Origin: Gammaproteobacteria bacterium | Lineage (GTDB): Bacteria > Pseudomonadota > Gammaproteobacteria > Pseudomonadales > JAUIKI01 | Assembly (NCBI GenBank): GCA_030430875.1 | Contig: JAUIKI010000109.1 | Location: 1 to 5,751, forward strand | Reading direction: 5' to 3' | Length of the DNA: 5,751 nucleotides | Shown: piece after piece, positions 1-4,520 of the stretch | How positions within the stretch are numbered: position 1 is the first letter of the stretch | How the letters are laid out: every line of letters begins with the position of its first letter | The notes under the pieces: generated by a model | What the model was told of the DNA's origin: nothing | The model's input: the letters and a program-made list of their open reading frames with translations, nothing else | The model's database searches: none | Translations under genes and position numbers: made by a program

Positions 1-1
1 C

Positions 2-118
2 TTAATGGTAAGTACGCCCATACTTGTACTCATTATTTCTGCCGTTATTTTAACACTGGTCGTGATGCCAATAGTTTTTTATCTTTGGAAGAAGCAGGCT
101 TATCAAAAAAACATATGA
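2..118 (+). CDS. C-terminal end of a membrane protein, probably a heavy-metal RND efflux permease (partial)
   Basis: An open frame enters from the left edge and stops at TGA 116-118, leaving 38 residues. They form one hydrophobic segment (TPILVLIISAVILTLVVMPI) followed by a short basic tail ending YLWKKQAYQKNI. A last transmembrane helix with the pattern 'V-S-x-x-I/L-x-L-x-V-x-P-x-x-Y/F-x-L-W' and a short cytosolic tail is typical of the CzcA/CusA/HelA heavy-metal branch of RND inner-membrane transporters, which export metal ions through a tripartite pump. That assignment rests on resemblance of a short tail only; the helix could belong to another transporter. The stop lies 63 bases before the ATG of the next membrane protein on the same strand, with no visible terminator between them, so the two are probably cotranscribed. 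Confidence 0.6.
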   Translation, partial: LMVSTPILVLIISAVILTLVVMPIVFYLWKKQAYQKNI

Positions 119-181
119 TCATTGCAGTCAATGTCAATGCTCTTAATTTGCATGTTTTCTTTGTTTAGACTAGGGGGATAT

Positions 182-1231
182 ATGGAACATAATGACAATC
201 ATTGTCATGACAGTTCAGCAAAACGGTTTGACTATTTGCTATGGAGTTCGATTACTGCAGTTACAATTCTCTATCTGATTCATTGGTTATTACCACATAT
301 AGGTGAACACATAAAGTGGTATGTCATTTTATCCTCTTCAGTGTTTGAATTGATGAATACTATTTGGTGGGGTATTTTAGTTGGTATTATTATGGTGGGT
401 GTGCTTTCCAAGATACCGCGAGAGTTTGTGATTTCAGCGTTAGGAAGTAATGCAGGAATTTCAGGTATCGTTCGGGCTACATTGGCTGGCGTACTGCTTG
501 ATCTTTGTAGTCATGGTGTTTTAATGGTAGGTGCAAAGTTATATGAGAGAGGTGTTAATATTGGGCAAATTATGGCATTTCTAATTGCCAGTCCATGGAA
601 CTCTTTTTCATTAACGTTAGTTTTATTTGCGTTAATAGGTTTACCCTGGACATTAGCTTTTGTTTTACTTTCAATGTTAATTGCTATTATTGTCGGTCTT
701 ATTTTCGATAGGTTGGTTAAGCATGGAGTGCTGCCATCTAACCCACAAAAAATTCAATTACCAGAAAATTTTAAATTTTGGTTTGAAGCAAAAAAATCAT
801 TGCGAAGAAACCATTATGGCCATGAATTATTTTACGGTATCTTCCATGATGGTTTGATTGAATCACGTATGGTGATTCGCTGGATATTATTTGGTGTTTT
901 ATTAGCAGGCCTTATTCGTGCATTCCTATCTCCAGATCAATTTCAAACATTTTTTGGCCCTACATTAGCAGGTTTAGGGCTAACGGTACTAGTTGCGACC
1001 ATCATTGAAGTGTGTTCTGAAGGTTCAACACCCATTGCAGCAGACATACTTACACGAGCTAAAGCTCCTGGTAATAGTTTTGCATTTTTAATGACAGGTG
1101 TTTCAACTGATTACACAGAAATCATGGTACTTAAAGATGCAACTAGATCATGGAAGATTGCATTATTTTTACCACTAATTACTGTGCCGCAGGTCATATT
1201 TATCGCTTGGTTGATGAATGTTGTCTCTTAA
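182..1231 (+). CDS. Permease of the UPF0718/DUF318 (YraQ/ArsP-like) family, likely metal or metalloid export
   Basis: A 349-residue polytopic inner-membrane protein. The start chosen is ATG 182, preceded by a purine-rich AGGGGGA at 172-178; an in-frame TTG at 122 would add 20 residues but has no clear ribosome binding site. The N-terminus (MEHNDNHCHD) is rich in His, Asp and Cys, suggesting metal contact. About eight hydrophobic segments follow, in two blocks separated by a basic cytosolic stretch (about 180-225). Each block carries a matching motif: LDLCSHGVLMVG with Cys109 and IEVCSEGSTPIA with Cys278. Each is followed about 20 residues later by an AFL-containing helix (MAFLIASP, FAFLMTG). 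This two-fold design with a Cys-Ser motif in a membrane segment is characteristic of the DUF318 permeases, some of which (ArsP) export trivalent organoarsenicals. The substrate here is not determined. Placement directly behind a probable RND metal pump supports a metal-resistance role. No intrinsic terminator is obvious after the stop. Confidence 0.88.
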   Translation: MEHNDNHCHDSSAKRFDYLLWSSITAVTILYLIHWLLPHIGEHIKWYVILSSSVFELMNTIWWGILVGIIMVGVLSKIPREFVISALGSNAGISGIVRATLAGVLLDLCSHGVLMVGAKLYERGVNIGQIMAFLIASPWNSFSLTLVLFALIGLPWTLAFVLLSMLIAIIVGLIFDRLVKHGVLPSNPQKIQLPENFKFWFEAKKSLRRNHYGHELFYGIFHDGLIESRMVIRWILFGVLLAGLIRAFLSPDQFQTFFGPTLAGLGLTVLVATIIEVCSEGSTPIAADILTRAKAPGNSFAFLMTGVSTDYTEIMVLKDATRSWKIALFLPLITVPQVIFIAWLMNVVS

Positions 1232-1514
1232 AATGAATTATGTTTTATGTGGTGGCTGTAGAGATTCTTAATCTGTGTTCAAGTTTGCTTGATATTGATA
1301 TTTTGAAATAAGTTTCTTTGGCATGAGCAACAAAATACTTCGCAAAAAGATCGCTATGCAAGTATGCGGTTGTTATGGTCGATGTGTAGAAAATACGCCG
1401 CTTGCTACTGAGAGTTAAATAGAAAAAATATCGGTCTACACGTCCATCAGTTGTGAAGCGATTGCAATTTTCAAAGAATAATAACTAATTCTCTGTTGCT
1501 TCACATTAAACGTT
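1232..1514. other. Intergenic region without a convincing gene, containing inverted repeats
   Basis: This stretch lies between two genes that converge on it. No frame has both a ribosome binding site and a recognisable product; the best short frame (1323-1418, 31 codons, Cys-rich) lacks a ribosome binding site. Three inverted repeats are visible. GATGTGTAGA (1381-1390) pairs with TCTACACGTC (1435-1444), 9 of 10 Watson-Crick plus one T/G wobble. TGTGAAGC (1452-1459) pairs perfectly with GCTTCACA (1498-1505). AGAAT (1475-1479) pairs with ATTCT (1488-1492) inside the second. None is followed by a T-tract on either strand, so they are not classic intrinsic terminators. They could be 3' processing hairpins, an uncharacterised RNA, or an element relic. 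Confidence 0.5.
1452..1505. repeat. Nested inverted repeat just downstream of the PA3496-like gene
   Basis: TGTGAAGC at 1452-1459 and its exact reverse complement GCTTCACA at 1498-1505 enclose a second, shorter inverted repeat (AGAAT 1475-1479 with ATTCT 1488-1492, loop of 8). On the minus strand it begins about 10 bases after the stop of the small gene at 1515, so it would form the 3' end structure of that transcript. It lacks a U-tract, so if it acts in termination or stability it is not a standard Rho-independent terminator. Confidence 0.4.
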
Positions 1515-1706
1515 TCAATCAAAGTCACCTAAGATTTTTTGAAGGCGCCGTTTTTCTAAGAGCTCTTCAATCTGACGCCGTTTCGACAAAGTGTGTTTTT
1601 CGATATTTTCTTCTATAATTTCTTGGTCATCAGGTGATCCCATTAGCATGTCGTCAAGATCATCAAAGTCACTACTACTAGAGTTTTTTAACGATTTTGT
1701 ATCCAT
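1515..1706 (-). CDS. Small acidic protein of the PA3496 family (putative envelope integrity protein)
   Basis: A 63-residue protein. An ATG at 1721 would give 68 residues, but the bases overlapping that codon (TGAGG) sit 9 nt before the second in-frame ATG at 1706 and make a good Shine-Dalgarno site for it, so 1706 is chosen. The N-terminal half is Ser/Asp-rich (SSSSDFDDLDDMLMGSPDD). The C-terminal half is a charged helix, KRRQIEELLEKRRLQKILGD. An acidic Asp-rich head and an (R)RxIEexLEeRRLrrxxGD tail is the pattern of the short gammaproteobacterial PA3496 family, annotated as putative envelope integrity proteins. No signal peptide or membrane segment is visible, so the molecular role is unknown. 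The gene stands alone; the next upstream feature on the same strand is the A-rich RNA, whose terminator separates the two. The family call is from pattern recognition, not a search. Confidence 0.72.
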   Translation of the reverse strand: MDTKSLKNSSSSDFDDLDDMLMGSPDDQEIIEENIEKHTLSKRRQIEELLEKRRLQKILGDFD

Positions 1707-1753
1707 AAGTATAAACCTCATCGATAGACAAATTTTTTAAGTTGCTCACTTCC

Positions 1754-1782
1754 ATTATAGCTCTAATTTGTATAGCTGTTTT
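1754..1782 (-). promoter_or_regulatory. Candidate sigma-70 promoter of the PA3496-like gene
   Basis: A perfect -10 hexamer TATAAT reads on the minus strand at 1759-1754, about 48 bases before the ATG at 1706. Seventeen bases further up the -35 position is AAAACA, a poor match to TTGACA. The rest of the interval up to the sRNA terminator (about 1783-2000) is AT-rich and shows no gene, RNA or repeat that I can support. Confidence 0.3.
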
Positions 1783-2000
1783 TATACGATGTGTTGATTC
1801 TGCAACAAGTTTAAGAAGAATATGTGAATTTATAACATATCGAAACCTTTGCAAACCACAATGAAAATATAGCATGTTTTTCTAGCCACTAGGTATGGTT
1901 TAGTTGTAATTAATAATCCAGAGCTGAGAATGTGTTATGAATATTGCAATTAAGTTTTGTCTATTACTTATTTAATCTGCTTTGATGAAATGGGGAGGGG

Positions 2001-2030
2001 ATAAATAAAAAGAGCACCTTGTGGGTGCTC
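2001..2030 (-). terminator. Rho-independent terminator of the CrcZ-like RNA
   Basis: On the minus strand GAGCACC (2030-2024) pairs perfectly with GGTGCTC (2018-2012) across a five-base CACAA loop. It is followed immediately by TTTTTATTTAT (2011-2001). On the plus strand the same hairpin has no T-tract after it, so the direction is clear. It ends the minus-strand unit starting at about 2177 and would also stop read-through from cbrB. Confidence 0.85.
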
Positions 2031-2177
2031 GATTGGAAATGCCTTACAACAATCCTTGTTGTTTTATGATAATTTTTTTTGACTTGTCAGTTATTATTGA
2101 TTTTATTGCTGACTAACTCCCAACTTCTGTATCATTATTGTTATTGGTCTTTAATTTGCTTTTTATTTTTATTGTCA
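2005..2177 (-). ncRNA. Predicted sigma-54-dependent small RNA, CrcZ-like Hfq/Crc decoy
   Basis: No convincing protein gene lies between the cbrB stop and 2005, but a full transcription unit does. It has a -24/-12 promoter giving a start near 2177 and an intrinsic terminator ending near 2005, so the RNA is about 170 nt. It carries repeated A-rich tracts of the AAN type: AATAAAAATAAAAA (2173-2160), AATAACAATAA (2145-2135), AATAAAA plus AATAATAA (2107-2091) and AAAACAACAA (2065-2056). The third lies in an 18-base loop closed by GTCAG/CTGAC (2113-2109 with 2090-2086). The fourth lies in one arm of a hairpin with a GGA loop. In Pseudomonas, CrcZ is made from a CbrB/sigma-54 promoter directly behind cbrB and uses such AAYAAYAA motifs to titrate Hfq/Crc, relieving catabolite repression. 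Position, promoter type and motifs agree; sequence homology is not claimed, and Pseudomonas CrcZ is roughly twice as long. A 10-codon frame inside has no ribosome binding site. Confidence 0.75.
2046..2062 (-). repeat. Hairpin with GGA loop inside the RNA, masking an AACAACAA motif
   Basis: On the minus strand ACAACAA (2062-2056) pairs exactly with TTGTTGT (2052-2046) across a GGA loop. The left arm coincides with the best AACAACAA Hfq/Crc-type motif of the RNA. A GGA in a hairpin loop flanked by ACA and TGT also resembles a CsrA/RsmA site. The stem is AU-rich and may open when bound. Confidence 0.5.
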
Positions 2178-2184
2178 CTTATAA

Positions 2185-2204
2185 CAATGCAGATTCCGTG
2201 CCAA
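2185..2204 (-). promoter_or_regulatory. Sigma-54 (-24/-12) promoter of the CrcZ-like RNA
   Basis: Reading the minus strand from 2204, TTGGCACGGAATCTGCAT matches the sigma-54 consensus YTGGCACG-N4-TTGCW except for the first base of the -12 box (CTGCA for TTGCA). The invariant GG (2202-2201) and GC (2190-2189) are separated by exactly 10 bases, the spacing required by sigma-54. The predicted start is near 2177. The element lies 144 bases past the cbrB stop in non-coding DNA, and sigma-54 promoters need an NtrC-type activator such as the adjacent CbrB. Confidence 0.87.
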
Positions 2205-2222
2205 CTTATTAAAACTCTTTTA

Positions 2223-2235
2223 AATCAATTATTTA
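2223..2235 (+). promoter_or_regulatory. IHF binding site between activator boxes and sigma-54 promoter
   Basis: AATCAATTATTTA on the plus strand fits the IHF consensus WATCAANNNNTTR at every specified position. It is centred about 52 bases before the predicted start and sits between the upstream boxes and the -24/-12 element, where IHF typically bends DNA to bring an NtrC-type activator to sigma-54 polymerase. The surrounding DNA is AT-rich, so chance is possible, but the placement is as expected. Confidence 0.7.
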
Positions 2236-2288
2236 GGTGTTTTTTGTGGGTTTGTTCAAGAAAGTAGTGCTTGTAAAGGTGGGGTAAT

Positions 2289-2315
2289 GTAACATTGGTG
2301 TTTCAAATGGTAACA
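2289..2315 (-). promoter_or_regulatory. Upstream activator boxes (two TGTTAC repeats), probable CbrB sites
   Basis: On the minus strand the hexamer TGTTAC occurs at 2315-2310 and again at 2294-2289, 21 bp apart start to start. That is two helical turns, placing both on one face of the DNA. They lie about 112-138 bases before the predicted sigma-54 start, a usual enhancer distance. Reported Pseudomonas CbrB sites are built from TGTTAC/GTAACA half-sites in inverted order (from memory). Here the two clear copies are direct, with weaker inverted partners: TGTTTC at 2299-2304 on the plus strand, and the local palindrome AATGTAACATT at 2286-2296. The boxes begin only 33 bases after the cbrB stop. 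Confidence 0.62.
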
Positions 2316-2347
2316 GCATGCCTGATTATTGTATCATCTAGGAAGCC

Positions 2348-3733
2348 TTATTCATTTTCATCAGACTTTTTTCGTGTGATACTGAGTCTTTGTCGTCGTT
2401 CCCATAAGGTTTTACGGCTTATACCTAGTTTTTGAGCCAGTTCTGTCTCAGTCATATGTTCTTGATTTTCCATAACAAATCGTAAAAAATAATCTTCCAG
2501 AGAAAGTTCTTCAGATGGGTCCGATAGTTTTTTGAGAGGTTTATCTGTTTGTCTAGATGTTTCATTCAGCTCAGGTTCTTTTCGGAACTCAATTGCGAGT
2601 GCTGGTGGCTCAATGCTGTCACCATCAGTTAGAATCACAGCACGCTCTATAGCATTTTCTAGTTCTCTTACATTTCCAGGCCAAGTGTAATATTTAATAG
2701 CCTTTAAGGTGTCTTCGGAAAGCGTTATTCTTGGCTTATTTAATTTTTCACAGGTGCGACTAAGTAAGGCTTTTGCCAGAACGACAATATCATCACCTCG
2801 GTCACGCAATGGTGGCATAGTAATTTCCATGACATGGAGGCGGTAGTATAAATCCTCACGAAATTTTCCTTGTTCTGTGAGCAATTTTAAATTTCGGTGT
2901 GTCGCTGCAATGAGTCTAATATCAACTTTTTTTGCTGTGGTTGAACCAATGCGACGTATTTCACCCTCTTGAATTACGCGGAGCAGTCGGCCTTGTGCTT
3001 CCATTGGTAACTCACCAATTTCATCTAAAAACAATGTGCCGCCATCTGCTGCTTCAACAAGCCCTTTGCGTGCGTTTGTTGCGCCTGTGAATGATCCCTT
3101 TTCGTGACCAAACAATTCTGATTCTATGAGTGTGTCCGGAATGGCGGCACAGTTTACTGAAATCATTGGGGCATCAGTGCGCAAACTTTGATCATGCAAT
3201 GCTCTTGCAACTAGTTCTTTACCGGTACCTGATTCACCGCGCACTAGAACAGTTGTGCTTATGGGGGCAACCTTGGCAATACGACTTAATACTTCTTGCA
3301 TTGCCTGGCAATTACCAATCATAGCATCTGTTGGGTAAAGTTTAGAAAGATCAGATTTTAATGCTGCAGTTTGTCTGGCTTGATTACGTTCTTTTAAAAT
3401 CCGTTGGATGGAAATGAGCATTTCATCGTGATCAAACGGCTTGGCTATGTAGTCGACTGCTCCCATTTTCATTGACTCTACAGCTGATTTTAAGCTTGCG
3501 TAGCTTGTCATGATTAAAACGGGGATTTTGTCAGAATTTTGGATCAAATCAGTTCCCTGAGCACCAGGGAGCCGCAAGTCTGTAATGACTAGGTCGAAAT
3601 CACTTAAGTCATATTTAGACGTTGCTTCTTGCACAGAGGTTGCTTCGCCAACTTGGTAGCTATGTTTTTCTAAAAGTCGTTTTAAGACTGAGCGGGTAAC
3701 TGTTTCATCTTCGACGATCAGAATTCGATTCAT
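2348..3733 (-). CDS. cbrB: CbrB: sigma-54-dependent (NtrC-family) response regulator
   Basis: A 461-residue transcription activator. Receiver domain about 1-115: acidic pocket Glu8/Asp9, phosphoacceptor Asp52 (VITDLRLPG), Thr76 and Lys98. AAA+ domain about 136-370: Walker A GESGTGKE (166-173), GSFTGA sigma-54 contact loop (213-218), Walker B TLFLDEIGE (233-241) and arginine-finger region FREDLYYR (291-298). The C-terminal Fis-type helix-turn-helix (about 424-450) reads MTETELAQKLGISRKTLWERR. The long identical blocks SLKSAVESMKMGAVDYIAKP, FDHDEML and LSLEDYF...HMTETELA are hallmarks of Pseudomonas CbrB, which controls carbon/nitrogen use and activates crcZ. Synteny (dksA upstream, sigma-54 RNA promoter downstream) agrees. 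The start at 3733 has TAGG 8 nt upstream. The partner kinase gene cbrA is not adjacent. The GAFTGA loop has Ser for Ala, a conservative change. No terminator follows, so read-through into the RNA is possible. Confidence 0.93.
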   Translation of the reverse strand: MNRILIVEDETVTRSVLKRLLEKHSYQVGEATSVQEATSKYDLSDFDLVITDLRLPGAQGTDLIQNSDKIPVLIMTSYASLKSAVESMKMGAVDYIAKPFDHDEMLISIQRILKERNQARQTAALKSDLSKLYPTDAMIGNCQAMQEVLSRIAKVAPISTTVLVRGESGTGKELVARALHDQSLRTDAPMISVNCAAIPDTLIESELFGHEKGSFTGATNARKGLVEAADGGTLFLDEIGELPMEAQGRLLRVIQEGEIRRIGSTTAKKVDIRLIAATHRNLKLLTEQGKFREDLYYRLHVMEITMPPLRDRGDDIVVLAKALLSRTCEKLNKPRITLSEDTLKAIKYYTWPGNVRELENAIERAVILTDGDSIEPPALAIEFRKEPELNETSRQTDKPLKKLSDPSEELSLEDYFLRFVMENQEHMTETELAQKLGISRKTLWERRQRLSITRKKSDENE

Positions 3734-3763
3734 AAGCTAAACCTACATCGTATTGATTGATCA

Positions 3764-3797
3764 TTTAGATTTGATTTTTCAGGTCACGAAATCTAAA
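3764..3797. repeat. 9-bp perfect inverted repeat in the dksA-cbrB gap
   Basis: TTTAGATTT (3764-3772) and its exact complement AAATCTAAA (3789-3797) flank a 16-base spacer, 30 bases before the cbrB start. There is no T-tract after it on the minus strand, so it is not a terminator of dksA. It could be a protein-binding operator or a weak hairpin in the cbrB 5' leader. Confidence 0.5.
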
Positions 3798-3820
3798 CGC
3801 AGAATTGATAGGCCTTTTTT

Positions 3821-3848
3821 ATTATAGAAACGTTTACTTAGCTGCGAA
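3821..3848 (-). promoter_or_regulatory. Candidate sigma-70 promoter of cbrB
   Basis: A perfect TATAAT (3826-3821 on the minus strand) has TTCGCA, 4 of 6 to the -35 consensus, 16 bases upstream and inside the last codons of dksA. The predicted start near 3814 would give an 80-base leader that contains the inverted repeat at 3764-3797. This would let cbrB be transcribed apart from dksA. Confidence 0.42.
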
Positions 3849-4326
3849 TATGTTTCTCTTTGATTTCGTCTAAGGTTTTACAGTCAATGCAAAGAGTTGC
3901 AGTTGGTCTTGCTTCAAGGCGTCTGATGCCAACTTCAACACCGCAAGAGTCACAATAGCCATAGTCGCCTTGTTCTATTCGTTCTAGTGTTTCTTCGATT
4001 TTTTTGATAAGTTTGCGTTCACGATCACGAGATCGTAGTTCTAAAGCAAACTCTTCCTCCAGCGTTGCTCTATCATTAGGATCAGCAAAGTTATTTGCCT
4101 CTTCTTTCATGTGATTAACAGTTGAATCAGCTTTTTCCATTAGATTCATCCTCCAATGTCCAAGGATGACTTTGAAGTGTTCTTGCTGCTTCTCATTCAT
4201 ATATTTCTCACCTTTTTTTATCTTGTAAGGTGCAAAAGCAGTAAGGCCACTATTCTGATCAGCTTTTTTTGCCGTTTTGGTTGTTTTAGTGGCTGTAGTC
4301 GCGCGGGTCGTTGTTGATTTTGTCAT
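3838..4326 (-). CDS. dksA: RNA polymerase-binding transcription factor DksA
   Basis: A 162-residue protein that binds the secondary channel of RNA polymerase and, with ppGpp, mediates the stringent response. Visible features: the conserved YMNEKQQEHF entry to the globular/coiled-coil region (42-51), and the coiled-coil tip ADPNDRA with Asp82 and Asp85, the two acidic residues needed at the polymerase active site. The second helix is LELRSRDRERKLIKKIEETL. The C-terminal zinc finger is intact, with Cys125, Cys128, Cys146 and Cys149 (YCDSCGVE...LCIDCK). The first about 22 residues are a Thr/Lys/Ala-rich, probably disordered extension unlike E. coli DksA (151 residues). The start ATG 4326 has GAGAG 9 nt upstream. 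The gene is followed after 104 bases by cbrB, as in a contracted version of the Pseudomonas dksA-gluQ-cbrA-cbrB cluster. Confidence 0.97.
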   Translation of the reverse strand: MTKSTTTRATTATKTTKTAKKADQNSGLTAFAPYKIKKGEKYMNEKQQEHFKVILGHWRMNLMEKADSTVNHMKEEANNFADPNDRATLEEEFALELRSRDRERKLIKKIEETLERIEQGDYGYCDSCGVEVGIRRLEARPTATLCIDCKTLDEIKEKHIRS

Positions 4327-4387
4327 AATTAAGAACTCTCACACAGGTTATAATAAAGTCTGTTGGATATATGTTAGCATAAATTTT

Positions 4388-4434
4388 TGGCCTGCATGGA
4401 TTATTAACTATATTAGGCCATCTAAAAAAGATGG
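4388..4434. repeat. Two overlapping, mutually exclusive inverted repeats upstream of dksA
   Basis: TGGCCT (4388-4393) can pair with AGGCCA (4415-4420). CCATCT (4418-4423) can pair with AGATGG (4429-4434) across a loop of five A. The two share bases 4418-4420, so only one can form fully. They lie 62-108 bases before the dksA start. An AT-rich -10-like stretch (around 4350-4358) may place the dksA transcription start downstream of them, in which case they act only as DNA or as the 3' end of the upstream transcript. Confidence 0.35.
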
Positions 4435-4484
4435 GAGAAGGTAACAAAAAATCCTTTGGCTGACTAGCATTTGTGTGAAGAAGC

Positions 4485-4510
4485 AAAAATCGCCGAACAA
4501 AAAATGTTCG
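4485..4510 (-). terminator. Probable terminator of the O-methyltransferase gene
   Basis: On the minus strand CGAACA (4510-4505) pairs perfectly with TGTTCG (4499-4494) across a five-T loop, then GCGA and five T (4489-4485). It begins 10 bases after the methyltransferase stop. The four-base gap before the T-tract makes it a suboptimal terminator. Confidence 0.5.
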
Positions 4511-4520
4511 CTTTAGATGA

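Noticed and set aside
122..181. A TTG start that would add 20 residues to the permease
   Set aside because: The added residues have no ribosome site, whereas ATG 182 has a purine-rich site; the family N-terminus fits the shorter form.
1323..1418. A 31-codon plus-strand frame with a Cys-rich stretch (CGCYGRC)
   Set aside because: No ribosome binding site, no recognised family, and it overlaps inverted repeats; chance is more likely.
1678..1875. A 65-codon minus-strand frame upstream of and overlapping the PA3496-like gene
   Set aside because: It overlaps the start region and ribosome site of the better-supported gene, has no ribosome binding site of its own and no recognisable domain.
2103..2135. 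A 10-codon minus-strand frame inside the predicted RNA
   Set aside because: The ATG follows A-rich sequence without a Shine-Dalgarno site; there is no reason to think it is translated.
2079..2267. A 62-codon Leu-rich plus-strand frame
   Set aside because: It is the antisense of the A-rich RNA and its promoter; the Leu/Phe-rich product simply reflects T-rich DNA.
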